NCBI GenBank assembly: GCA_003513495.1
Contig: DOPM01000041.1
Coordinates: 27,415 to 91,414 of the forward strand
DNA: 64,000 nt
Source: Desulfosporosinus sp.
Lineage (GTDB): Bacteria > Bacillota > Desulfitobacteriia > Desulfitobacteriales > Desulfitobacteriaceae
Direction of reading: 5' to 3'
Below are positions 1 to 8,388 of the stretch, piece after piece. Under the pieces are notes generated by a model. That model did not search any database. It had not been told where the DNA came from and saw only the letters and a list, made by a program, of their open reading frames with translations. Position 1 is the first letter of the stretch; every line of letters begins with the position of its first letter. The position numbers and the translations under genes were made by a program.

Positions 1-60
1 AAAAATGTTCGTGGTATGCATGGGCCGAAAGAAGTTTACGTTATCCTAGTGGAAGAGTGA
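1..60 (+). CDS. C-terminal end of a truncated CDS, possibly LUD-domain (lactate utilisation type)
   Basis: The first 60 bases read in frame 1 as 19 residues (ending RGMHGPKEVYVILVEE) followed by TGA. The RGxHGP tail followed by a hydrophobic strand resembles the C-terminal end of LUD-domain (LutB/LutC, DUF162) proteins, which act in lactate oxidation and related electron transfer. Only the tail is visible because the gene starts before the window, so the family call is from memory of that terminal motif and is tentative. It ends about 110 bases before the first sigma-54 promoter, so it is probably the last gene of a preceding unit. Confidence 0.45.
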   Translation, partial: KNVRGMHGPKEVYVILVEE

Positions 61-74
61 GGGGTTAACGTCTC

Positions 75-88
75 TGTATATGTGTACA
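75..88. promoter_or_regulatory. candidate activator-binding site (TGTATA-N4-TACA)
   Basis: An imperfect inverted repeat lies about 80 bases upstream of the -24/-12 promoter at 169-184. Versions of the same motif precede the sigma-54 promoters at 12133 and 13713 (both with a 5-base spacer) and, with a wider spacer, the one at 6439. Position and recurrence suggest an upstream activating sequence for a sigma-54 enhancer-binding protein. The rest of 61-367 shows no gene. Confidence 0.4.
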
Positions 89-168
89 AAGTAAACATTG
101 AAAAAGGATAATTGTATGGAATTTAGACATCGCTTTTCAAGGATGAGGTGTAAATAACTGGATTTAAG

Positions 169-184
169 TGGCACAAATATTGCA
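169..184 (+). promoter_or_regulatory. sigma-54 (-24/-12) promoter
   Basis: TGGCAC-N5-TTGCA with exactly 10 bases between the GG and GC doublets, matching the RpoN consensus. It lies about 185 bases ahead of the solute-binding protein gene at 368. The 16-base string is identical to the promoter at 6439-6454, showing common control. Confidence 0.85.
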
Positions 185-367
185 ACGACATTATTTATTG
201 GTTTATTTTGAATATTCAAAAGGTTCATAATAGACCAATAAATAATGTCGTATTGTCATGCTTGTAGTCGTACAAAGGGGGGATGAACTATTAAATCTTT
301 GTAATGGCTAAAGAGTAGGGGGAAGACATGTAATACAGGAAAAGTGGGAAAGAGGTGCAAGATTTAA

Positions 368-1570
368 ATGAAACTGATAAAAAATTTATGGTTAGTAATA
401 TCTATAAGTGTTCTCCTGGTGGTCTCAGGTTGCGGCACTGAACCTACTGCCAGTGATACTGCGCCAACGGCTAGTACTGAGGTCAAAACCGTGAACATTG
501 GGTATACCGGTCCCATGAGCGGGGGGGCTGCGTTATATGGGAAAGACGTAACCGACGGCTTAGATATGGCAGTAGAGGAGATTAATGCCAAAGGACTCAA
601 TATTAACGGGCAAAAGTACAAAATAAATCTAATCAAGCTAGATGATCAATATATGCCAGATAAAGCAGCTACAAATGCACGAAGGCTCAGGGCTGAATAT
701 GAGACCCCCATTATCTTTATTCCACATAGTGGTGGTATTTTTGCCCTCCAACAATTTAATGAGACTGACGGTTTCGGCATAATGGCTTATACAAGTGAAC
801 CCAAAATTTCTAAAACAGGAAATAAATTAACACTCCAACTTCCTCCACCCAATGACCTATATCCTCACGAGTTTTCCAAAGTAGTTATGGATAAATTCGG
901 TAAAAAATTAGCCCTCATTCCCACAACAACCCAATACGGTAAAGATTGGAGCTCAATGATAATTCCTGCTTGGGAAAAGCTTGGTGGAACGATTGTTTCC
1001 AATAACCCAGTTGATTATAACAAAGAAGTAGATTTCAATACCTTTATCAGCAAGGCCTTAGCGGCAAAACCGGATGTGTTGTTTATAGGCGGACCTTCTC
1101 AACCGACTGCTAAGGTTGTTAAACAAGCCAGACAACTCGGCTTCAAGGGCGGATTTATCGTCATGGACCAAGCTAAACTTGACCAAATGGCTGATATTGT
1201 TCCGATGACAGACCTCGAAGGATCAGTGGGTGTTTGTCCCATCGCCAATTTTGATACCCCAGGAGCAGCTCCTTTCGTGGAACGGTACAAAGCAAAGTAT
1301 GCTGGTAAAATACCAGCTTCGGAGCAGACCTATAATTATGAACATATGATACTGCTTGCCAAAGGAATGGAAAAAGCCGGCAACGTTACAGATGCTACCA
1401 AGATTTTTGAGGGCATGAAGGGGGTTATGCCTCTAAGTGACCCCAGCCTGGTCCATACACTTTATGGCATTGGTCCCGGAGGTGCTTCAATGACGAATGG
1501 CGCTGGGATCGTTATAGAAAATGGGAAATTTAATAAACCTTTTGCTATTAAGAATCCGCTAAACCCTTAA
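368..1570 (+). CDS. branched-chain-amino-acid-type ABC transporter substrate-binding lipoprotein
   Basis: A 400-residue type I periplasmic-binding protein (Peripla_BP_6/LivJ-like) that should capture a small organic acid or amide outside the membrane for an ABC importer. The N-terminus has a short basic stretch, a hydrophobic segment and a lipobox ending VSGC, so it is a lipoprotein anchored at Cys22. The IGYTGPMSGGAALYGKD segment is typical of the family's first lobe. A close paralogue of the same length lies at 12270. No permease or ATPase gene is in the window. It is driven by the sigma-54 promoter at 169 and followed by a hairpin at 1614, so it is probably transcribed mostly alone. The ligand cannot be read from sequence; the acyl-CoA genes nearby suggest the acid degraded by this island. 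Confidence 0.9.
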   Translation: MKLIKNLWLVISISVLLVVSGCGTEPTASDTAPTASTEVKTVNIGYTGPMSGGAALYGKDVTDGLDMAVEEINAKGLNINGQKYKINLIKLDDQYMPDKAATNARRLRAEYETPIIFIPHSGGIFALQQFNETDGFGIMAYTSEPKISKTGNKLTLQLPPPNDLYPHEFSKVVMDKFGKKLALIPTTTQYGKDWSSMIIPAWEKLGGTIVSNNPVDYNKEVDFNTFISKALAAKPDVLFIGGPSQPTAKVVKQARQLGFKGGFIVMDQAKLDQMADIVPMTDLEGSVGVCPIANFDTPGAAPFVERYKAKYAGKIPASEQTYNYEHMILLAKGMEKAGNVTDATKIFEGMKGVMPLSDPSLVHTLYGIGPGGASMTNGAGIVIENGKFNKPFAIKNPLNP

Positions 1571-1613
1571 AAGTATTAAGGATTGGATTTTATCCCGTAA
1601 AGTAATGTCAAGC

Positions 1614-1655
1614 AGATTTCCCCTGACTTGAATGGTTGGGGGAAATCTACTTTAA
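1614..1655 (+). terminator. terminator-like hairpin
   Basis: AGATTTCCCC (1614-1623) pairs with GGGGAAATCT (1639-1648), followed by a short T-rich stretch. It could attenuate read-through from the binding-protein gene into the ferredoxin-like gene at 1714, which lacks a clear promoter of its own. Confidence 0.6.
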
Positions 1656-1713
1656 CTCCATTGGATGAGTTCTAATAAATTATCAAATATTCCGGAGAAA
1701 GGGATGGTAAGTA

Positions 1714-2835
1714 ATGGGACACTTAACTTTAGCTAAGGATGAAGTGTATTTAGCACTTGCTCAACGGTTAGATAAGAATCCTGTGGGGGCCCCACTCAAT
1801 CCAACTCTAATGCAAATCCTCCACATCATTTATTCACAAACTCAGGCTTTTATTGGGAGCAAGTTCCCGTTGGAAATAACCTCACTTAATCAGTTGTCAA
1901 CCCTTACAGGTCTTAATCCCATCGAACTTAGGGAACACTTGAATTCTATGGCGAACAAAGGGCTGGTTATCGATTTTACCCGAAATGGCGTTAGCTACTA
2001 CATGCTATCCCCCCTGGTGATCGGTTTCTTTGAATATACATTTATGCGCGTGAACGAAACGTTACCGATGTATGAGTTAGCTCAGCTTTTCCATGCCTAT
2101 CACAATGAACCTGGTGTGGTCCAAGAGTTCTACGGTTCCAATACGAAGTTTTTTCAGACGATGGCCTATGAAAGTTTATTACCTAATGACGTTGAAACGG
2201 AAGTTTTATCTTATGAAAAGGCTTCCCAAATAATTAGGGATGCTGGTGGTGGTTCTCTAACGATGTGTTATTGTCGCCACCAGGCTGCCCACTTAGGTAC
2301 AAAAACCTGTAATGCTCCAATTGAGGATGTGTGTACTTCTTTAGGGAATGCATCAGAATGGCTTATTAAACGCGGATTTGCACGTCCAGCCAGTATGGAT
2401 GAATTACTAAGGGTTTTAGATAAGACTGAGGAACTGGGTCTGGTGCATTTAGCCGATAATGTTCAGAAAAACCCTGCCTATATATGTCATTGTTGTGGGT
2501 GTTGTTGTGGTGTGCTAAAAGCAACTAAGGAACATCGTTTTCTATCGGCTCAGCCGAGCAATTTCATGCCTCAGATAAACGAGGATAAATGCAATGGCTG
2601 TGGGACGTGTGCAAAGAATTGTCACATTGAGGGGATTCGAGTATTGGAAAAAGTCCCTGGAGATAAGAAAAGCAAGAAGGCTAGGGTGATTGAGGACCTT
2701 TGCCTAGGCTGTGGGGTATGTGTGAAAAGTTGTAAACAAAATGCCTTAACCTTAGTACAGCGTAAAACGATTTACATTCCCCCGAAGAATAAAAAGGAAC
2801 AAATGCAACGGATTGCTTTAGAAAAAGGCAAGTAA
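1714..2835 (+). CDS. cysteine-rich 2x[4Fe-4S] ferredoxin-like protein with N-terminal winged-helix region
   Basis: 373 residues. Residues about 30-95 look like a winged helix (TSLNQLSTLTGLNPIELREHL). A central part carries C185, C187, C199 and C207, and a dense cluster lies at C258-C265 (CHCCGCCC). The C-terminus has two CxxCxxCxxxC motifs (C293/296/299/303 and C330/333/336/340), enough for two [4Fe-4S] clusters plus further metal sites. No signal peptide or membrane segment is seen. Proteins of this layout occur in anaerobes near fatty-acid catabolism; an electron-transfer role to or from acyl-CoA enzymes is inferred. The wHTH may instead make it a redox-sensing regulator. ATG at 1714 follows a GGAGAAAGGGA region. 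Confidence 0.7.
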   Translation: MGHLTLAKDEVYLALAQRLDKNPVGAPLNPTLMQILHIIYSQTQAFIGSKFPLEITSLNQLSTLTGLNPIELREHLNSMANKGLVIDFTRNGVSYYMLSPLVIGFFEYTFMRVNETLPMYELAQLFHAYHNEPGVVQEFYGSNTKFFQTMAYESLLPNDVETEVLSYEKASQIIRDAGGGSLTMCYCRHQAAHLGTKTCNAPIEDVCTSLGNASEWLIKRGFARPASMDELLRVLDKTEELGLVHLADNVQKNPAYICHCCGCCCGVLKATKEHRFLSAQPSNFMPQINEDKCNGCGTCAKNCHIEGIRVLEKVPGDKKSKKARVIEDLCLGCGVCVKSCKQNALTLVQRKTIYIPPKNKKEQMQRIALEKGK

Positions 2836-2847
2836 AGCAGGGTTAGT

Positions 2848-2864
2848 TTGGTATGGTTTTTGCA
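2848..2864 (+). promoter_or_regulatory. candidate weaker sigma-54 promoter
   Basis: TTGGTATGGTTTTTGCA keeps both invariant doublets (GG 2850-2851, GC 2862-2863) at the required 10-base spacing, but the -24 box is TGGTAT rather than TGGCAC. It would give a leader of about 180 bases before the gene at 3051. That leader can fold (GGAGTA pairing with TACTC around 2900-2920), but no known riboswitch was recognised. Confidence 0.5.
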
Positions 2865-3050
2865 ATATAACTTTTAAAGAATTTTCTAATTATTGCGGGA
2901 GTAGAACCCGGTACTCTGCTGAGGTGTTAATAGTATCAGGTGCGCCGAAGCCCATTATTCTTTAGAGCCCCTCGTTGTGACGGAGGTAGGTTCCTAAATT
3001 GAAGATTTGGTCAGAATAGGAGTTCATTAAATTAAAGGAGGGTTATTGAA

Positions 3051-4529
3051 TTGAGAACAAAAGCACAATATATCGAGGGATTAAGTAAGAAAAATAAAAA
3101 TCTTTATTTTAACGGTGAGAAAATAGATCGGCTTGATGAGCGCCAACAAGGGGCAATCAACGTCATGGGTTTATCCTTCGATGCGGCCTGGGACCCCGCG
3201 ACTAAGGACCTTTTTACAGCAACGTCCCATATCACTGGGGAAACCATCAACCGCTTTAACCACATTCACCAAAGCGTTGACGATTTGCACAAGAAGCAAG
3301 ACATGACTCGTATGTTAAGCCACAAGGTGGGGGGGTGTATCCAACGGTGCATGGGTGTAGATGCCGCTAACGCTATTAATGCAGTGTCTTACGAAGCACA
3401 AAAATCCCCTGATGCCAAAACCGCGTATCATGATAACTGGCTAAAGTGGTTGGAACGCTTTCAGAATGAAGACTTAGTAGCTAGCTGTGCACAGACTGAC
3501 GTCAAAGGTGAGCGCCTAAAACGACCCGCGGAGCAGACCGATCCAGACATGTACGTTCACGTTGTTGAAGAACGCAGCGACGGGATTATTGTCCGAGGTG
3601 CCAAGGTTCATATTTCCGAGGCTTCAATCTCGGACGAGATTCTAGTAGTACCGAACAGGGCACTAAAAAAAGGTGAAGAGGCCTATGCAGTTTGCTTCGC
3701 AATTCCTTCAGACTATGAAGGTATTAAACAGGTTGTCCATTTACATGGTAGTCGTAAGCGTGAGTATTATAAAAGGGGAATTGATACTGGTTACACAGAT
3801 TCGTATATCATCTTTGAGGATTGTTTTGTTCCTTGGGAACGTGTGTTTCTCTGTGGGGAAACCCAGCATGGTGGTCTAACTGCTCTGCTGTTTGCCCTCT
3901 TTCATCGGCACTCCTACTCTGGCTGTAAGCCAGCCACACTTGACTATGTCATCGGTTTAGCGGCTCTGGCAGCAGAAATTAACGGCATTGAGAAGACTCC
4001 ACATGTGCGCGAACTGTTATCTAAGCTAATCATGACTGGTGAACTCGGATACGCAGCCGGCTACACGGCTTCAGCTCTAGGTAAGCCAGAAGTCTACATG
4101 CCAGGCATGGGTCTTGTACCCTATGGACCTGGTAACTATATCCCAAACTCCATCTATGCCAACGTCGGAAGGTGTCTAACTGGTGAGGCAGTATTCCATG
4201 AACAAGAGATCCTTTGTGATATCGCAGGGGGGTTGCCTGCTACTTTCCCCTTTGAAAAGGATTTAGCCAACCCTGAAACCAAACATTTATTGGAGAAGTA
4301 CCTCAACCGGAACCCGAGAATCCCCATTGAGGAGCAAATTAAATTTTGGATGACGTTTATCGACTTCGGCCTCTCTGGATCTGCAGGAACTGCCCAATAT
4401 GGTGCATATCATGGTGGTGGTTCTCCAATCATGGAACAGATCGCTATTACTTCCCAGTATGACATAGAGGCCAAAAAGGATATTGTGAGGGCTATTGCCG
4501 GAATGACGCCTAGGTCGAAAAAGCAGTAA
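3051..4529 (+). CDS. 4-hydroxybutyryl-CoA dehydratase / vinylacetyl-CoA isomerase family protein
   Basis: 492 residues, the length of AbfD (about 490), an FAD and [4Fe-4S] enzyme of the HpaB-like fold that dehydrates 4-hydroxybutyryl-CoA to crotonyl-CoA. The cluster ligands of AbfD appear conserved: C96 and C100 (GGCIQRC) and H285 and C292 (HRHSYSGC), with the same 4- and 7-residue spacings, and the active-site-region Tyr (Y289) is kept. The VRGAKVH and GGGSPIMEQ segments are also typical. Because these ligands are present it is not a plain flavin monooxygenase (4-hydroxyphenylacetate 3-hydroxylase), a frequent misannotation. The true substrate is unknown. TTG start, with AAAGGAGGG eight bases upstream. 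The carboxyltransferase follows 39 bases later. Confidence 0.8.
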   Translation: MRTKAQYIEGLSKKNKNLYFNGEKIDRLDERQQGAINVMGLSFDAAWDPATKDLFTATSHITGETINRFNHIHQSVDDLHKKQDMTRMLSHKVGGCIQRCMGVDAANAINAVSYEAQKSPDAKTAYHDNWLKWLERFQNEDLVASCAQTDVKGERLKRPAEQTDPDMYVHVVEERSDGIIVRGAKVHISEASISDEILVVPNRALKKGEEAYAVCFAIPSDYEGIKQVVHLHGSRKREYYKRGIDTGYTDSYIIFEDCFVPWERVFLCGETQHGGLTALLFALFHRHSYSGCKPATLDYVIGLAALAAEINGIEKTPHVRELLSKLIMTGELGYAAGYTASALGKPEVYMPGMGLVPYGPGNYIPNSIYANVGRCLTGEAVFHEQEILCDIAGGLPATFPFEKDLANPETKHLLEKYLNRNPRIPIEEQIKFWMTFIDFGLSGSAGTAQYGAYHGGGSPIMEQIAITSQYDIEAKKDIVRAIAGMTPRSKKQ

Positions 4530-4568
4530 TACGAGAGACTCTCAAGAGGTTCCAGAGGGGGTTATAAA

Positions 4569-6122
4569 GTGAATTGGCAACCCGAGGTTGACGAATTACA
4601 CAGACGAGAACAATTAGCTAAACTAATGGGAGGAGAAGAGCGGGTCGCTAAGCATCGAGCCCAAGGTAAGTTGACGGTGAGAGAGAGAATCGACCAACTC
4701 CTTGATCAAGGTACGTTTCATGAAACGGGGGCTCTGGCTGGGAAAGCAATTTATGAGGAAGGCAAGATGACGGATTTCCGTCCAGCTAATTTTGTCCTGG
4801 GTACGGGTCGTATTGAGGGGCGTAAAGTTGTGGTTGGAGGGGATGATTTTACCGTACGCGGTGGAGCTGCAGATGGGTCAGTCCGAGGTAAGCAGGAGTA
4901 TGCAGAGCGTATGGCTCATGACCTTAAAATCCCTATAGTACGTTTTGTGGATGGCACTGGGGGCGGAGGAAGCGTTAAATTCTTGTCCAATGAAGGGTAT
5001 ACGTATGTCCCAGTGAACCCTGCTTGGGACTTGGTGGTCGCAAACCTTGGTCGTATCCCAGTGGTAGCAGCCTGTCTCGGATCAATAGCGGGATTAGGCG
5101 CCGCTAGGGTCGTTACCTCCCACTTCTCAGTGATGGTGGAAAGTAATTCCCAGGTGATGGTGGCGGGTCCGCCTGTTGTAAAATTCGGGACAGGAGAAGA
5201 ATTAACGAAAGAGGAACTGGGAGGGGTCCTTGTTCACAGGGCCAGCGGGGTTGTCGATAATGTAGTTAAATCAGAACAGGAGGCTTTTCAACAAATTAGA
5301 ACGTTTCTTTCCTATTTGCCGTCCAATGTATGGCAGCTTCCGCCCGTTATAGCTTCAACCGACGATCCTCAGCGTAAAGAGGAAAAATTACTCGCTGTAA
5401 TTCCGCGCAATCGAAGGCGACCCTATAAGATCAGGGAAATATTGCCCATGATTTTTGATCAAGGCTCTTTATTCGAAATGGGACGTTTTTATGGTGCCGG
5501 TACAGTGACGATGCTGGCACGCTTAGAGGGTCATCCAGTAGGTGTAATCGCCCCTGATCCCTTTATACGAGGTGGAGGGCTTACTGATAAAGGAGCTGAC
5601 AAATTAGAACGATTTGTGGATCTTTGCCAAACATTTCATTTGCCCATTGTTAATCTGGTGGATCAACCTGGAATGGATATAGGTTTGAATGCAGAAAAAC
5701 GAGGGACAATTCGAAGAGGTGCTCGAGCTATAGCCGCTATCTACCAAGCTACAGTACCTATGCTTGAAGTTATATTGAGACGAGTTTTCGGTGTGGGTGG
5801 AGCAGGTATGATCAATGGGCACACTCTTCATTTACGTTACGCTTGGCCGTCGGGTGACTGGGGCTCCCTTCCTTTAGAGGGAGGAGTCCAAGTAGCCTAT
5901 CGGCGGGAGTTAGAGGCCAGTCCAGATCCAGAAGCTCTTCTTAAGGAAATTATGGCTGGTATGGAATCCGTTCGTTCACCCTTTCGCACAGCCGAAGCTT
6001 TTGGTATTGAAGAGATTATTGACCCTCGCGAAACTCGACCACTTCTTTGCGAATGGGTGAGGGATGCTTATGCCCTATTACCAGAACTATTGGGTCCCTA
6101 TCAACATGCCATGCGACCATAA
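4569..6122 (+). CDS. acyl-CoA carboxylase carboxyltransferase subunit
   Basis: 517 residues, the size of PccB/MmdA-type carboxyltransferases of the crotonase fold, which move CO2 between biotin and an acyl-CoA alpha carbon. Oxyanion-hole glycine segments are visible in both halves: GTGGGGSVKF and AGLGAARV in the N-terminal half, FGVGGAGMING in the C-terminal half. No biotin carboxylase, biotin carrier or sodium-pump decarboxylase subunit is encoded in the window. The subunit must therefore borrow partners, act as a decarboxylase with a remote membrane partner, or have another job. GTG start at 4569 after AGAGGGGG. It forms a two-gene unit with the dehydratase-like gene and ends at a strong terminator. 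Confidence 0.8.
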   Translation: MNWQPEVDELHRREQLAKLMGGEERVAKHRAQGKLTVRERIDQLLDQGTFHETGALAGKAIYEEGKMTDFRPANFVLGTGRIEGRKVVVGGDDFTVRGGAADGSVRGKQEYAERMAHDLKIPIVRFVDGTGGGGSVKFLSNEGYTYVPVNPAWDLVVANLGRIPVVAACLGSIAGLGAARVVTSHFSVMVESNSQVMVAGPPVVKFGTGEELTKEELGGVLVHRASGVVDNVVKSEQEAFQQIRTFLSYLPSNVWQLPPVIASTDDPQRKEEKLLAVIPRNRRRPYKIREILPMIFDQGSLFEMGRFYGAGTVTMLARLEGHPVGVIAPDPFIRGGGLTDKGADKLERFVDLCQTFHLPIVNLVDQPGMDIGLNAEKRGTIRRGARAIAAIYQATVPMLEVILRRVFGVGGAGMINGHTLHLRYAWPSGDWGSLPLEGGVQVAYRRELEASPDPEALLKEIMAGMESVRSPFRTAEAFGIEEIIDPRETRPLLCEWVRDAYALLPELLGPYQHAMRP

Positions 6123-6155
6123 TTTTTCGAAGCGCTTGGCTGTAGAAGTTATGTA

Positions 6156-6198
6156 AAGAAAAGAACTAATTCAATAAAACTGGATTAGTTCTTTTCTT
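6156..6198. terminator. intrinsic terminator with 15-bp stem
   Basis: AAGAAAAGAACTAAT (6156-6170) pairs perfectly with 6184-6198 around a 13-base loop. The A-rich and T-rich outer arms could stop transcription in both directions. It closes the dehydratase-carboxyltransferase unit. Confidence 0.8.
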
Positions 6199-6260
6199 GA
6201 TATACATAGATTTACTTGATTTTTAGACTACTTTAATTTTAAAAACAAAGCAATGCTAAA

Positions 6261-6277
6261 TGTATACATTGAATACA
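6261..6277. promoter_or_regulatory. candidate activator-binding site upstream of sigma-54 promoter
   Basis: TGTATA-N7-TACA lies about 160 bases upstream of the -24/-12 promoter at 6439. It overlaps the palindrome AATGTATACATT and the inverted repeat GAATAC-ACG-GTATTC. Related TGTATA..TACA motifs stand at 75, 12078 and 13600. The rest of the 530-base gap 6123-6654 is AT-rich and shows no gene. Confidence 0.35.
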
Positions 6278-6438
6278 CGGTATTCGATATATTGTCTACA
6301 TAATAAATAATATCATCCAGTTGTGAGGACTCTTTCTTCTACTTTTTAAAAACTTAATGATGTACATTACCGCCGAGTTCGAATGAAACCGTTACTAGAA
6401 TTTTTCATAAGAATATGGGCTAGAAATTGTTATTCAGG

Positions 6439-6454
6439 TGGCACAAATATTGCA
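6439..6454 (+). promoter_or_regulatory. sigma-54 (-24/-12) promoter
   Basis: TGGCAC-N5-TTGCA, with 10 bases between GG and GC, identical over 16 bases to the promoter at 169-184. It stands about 200 bases ahead of the interrupted acyl-CoA ligase gene and probably drives the ligase, two acyl-CoA dehydrogenases and the OYE reductase. Confidence 0.85.
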
Positions 6455-6654
6455 AAGATAAGTGTTAGATAGCTATTCTTAATATTTCAAAGGAAAAGAG
6501 GTGTTCTTATTACTTTTTGGCAATGACCAAAGTGGATGTGAAATAAGCTAAAATTTTTATATAAATAATTCAGAATATTCATAAAATCATAATAATGATA
6601 GGGGTTTATATTCAATTTACAATAGCCAATTTATTAAAGGCACGGTGATGCTAG

Positions 6655-8325
6655 ATGATGTTAACCAACCACTTGAAGTATTGGCCAAAGCGCTTGGCTA
6701 CGACTCTGCCAGTTCCAGAGACCAGTGTTTATGATAACCTTGCGGTATCAGCCAGAAGGTATCCTAATAAAACTGCAATTCACTACTATAGTGGTTCCAT
6801 AAAATACCGTCGCTTTAAAGAAGAAGTAGACGCCCTAGCAGGGTTATTACAACTACAACTTGGGGTAGCCAAAGGGGATAGAGTAATACTATTCATGCAA
6901 AATTCTCCCCAGTTTATCATTGCTTACTATGCAATTCTGCGGGCCAATGCTGTGGTAGTACCAATTAATCCCATGAACATTACTGAGGAACTTGCTATTT
7001 ATATTGAGGATAGTGAAGCTAAAATTGCCTTTGTAGCTCAAGAACTCTATGATCAGGTGGTTCCTTTACCACAGCGTACTCCTTTGCAGCATGTAATCGT
7101 TGTAACCTATAGTGACTATTTGGAAAAGGACTATGATCTTAAGATTCCGCCCGAAGTGTTGGTGCCTAATCGAACCTTTGCTGGTGATGTCATTTATTGG
7201 CGAGACGCAATAGCCTTAGGGTTGGAACCTGGTCCACACTTAGTAGGTGCAGAGGACATGGCGATATTACCCTATACCTCTGGAACAACAGGGAAACCTA
7301 AGGGGTGTGTTCATTCGCATCGAAACCTGAACACCAACACCGTTAGCTCTGCCGCTTGGCGTGACCTGACTGTCAGCAGCGTTACCTTAACGACCCTACC
7401 GCTATTTCATGTCACTGGTATGATGCACAGCATGAATGCACCCATTTTTGTCGGTAGTACCATAGTTTTGATGAGTCGCTGGAACAGAGAATTGGCGGCA
7501 ACATTGGTCCAACGCCATGGTTGTACGCACTGAACCAATATTTCAACCATGGTCGTAGATTTCCTCGCTAACCCATCCTTGTCCAACTATAATGTGAAAT
7601 CTCTCATGAGTGTTGGTGGTGGAGGGGCACCTCTGCCAGAGGTAATCGGTGAAAAACTGTTTCAACTGTTAGGCACTCGTTATACTGAGGGTTATGGACT
7701 CAGTGAAACTATATCACAAACCCATATGAATCCGCCGGAACGGCCAAAATTACAGTGTATTGGAATTCCAATTTTTGATGTTGACGCAAGGGTGATAGAT
7801 CCAGATACCTTGCAAGAATTAGGGCCCAACGAACAGGGAGAAATAGTCATAAATGGCCCGCAAGTGTTAAAAGAGTATTGGCGCCGACCGGAGGAAACTA
7901 AAAAAGCCTTTATAGAACTGGAAGGTAAAAAGTTTTTACGTACTGGGGATATAGCTAGGTACGATGAGGAAGGTTATTTCTTCATGGTAGACCGGGTAAA
8001 ACGCATGATTAATGCTTCTGGCTTCAAAGTCTGGCCGGCAGAAGTAGAATCCGTTTTATACAGGCATCCAGCAATTCAACAAGCCTGTGTGATTGGAATA
8101 CCGGACCCACATAGAGGTGAGACCGTTAAAGCCTACGTAATCCTTAAGCAAGATGAGCGCGGTGAGTATTGCGAACAAGACATCATTGAATGGGCTAAGG
8201 AGCATATGGCGGCTTACAAATATCCTCGTCTCGTACAATTTGTTGATAGCTTCCCTATGTCTGCCAGTGGCAAGCTTCAATGGCGTAAACTCCAAGAAGA
8301 TGAACTGAAAAAGATAAAGCGTTGA
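6655..8325 (+). pseudogene. AMP-dependent acyl-CoA ligase interrupted by an in-frame TGA
   Basis: The two open segments 6655-7533 and 7549-8325 are in the same frame and together make a full ligase of about 556 codons (ANL superfamily; acid + ATP + CoA to acyl-CoA). The first part has the P-loop YTSGTTGKPKG. The second part has the GYGLSE motif, TGDIARYDEEGYFFMVDR and the C-terminal SGKLQWRK lysine region. They are separated only by TGA at 7531-7533, in the context CTH-stop-TNISTMVVDFLA. Family members usually have Trp there, so a TGG to TGA change explains it. The gene may be a recent pseudogene, may be made by read-through, or the stop may be a sequence error. ATG 6655 or 6658 are both possible starts. 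Confidence 0.8.
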
Positions 8326-8388
8326 ATTTACTCGTTAATTTGATGGTTTCTTGAATTAATATCAAAATAGCAGAGGAGGATTTCAGAA

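Noticed and set aside
3673..3879. Alternative-frame frame inside the 4-hydroxybutyryl-CoA dehydratase-like gene
   Set aside because: It lies wholly inside a well-conserved enzyme gene in another frame and has no family features.
7531..7560. Selenocysteine insertion at the TGA of the acyl-CoA ligase
   Set aside because: The conserved residue at this site is Trp, not Cys, and no SECIS-like stem-loop starts just downstream of the TGA; the only inverted repeat brackets the codon.
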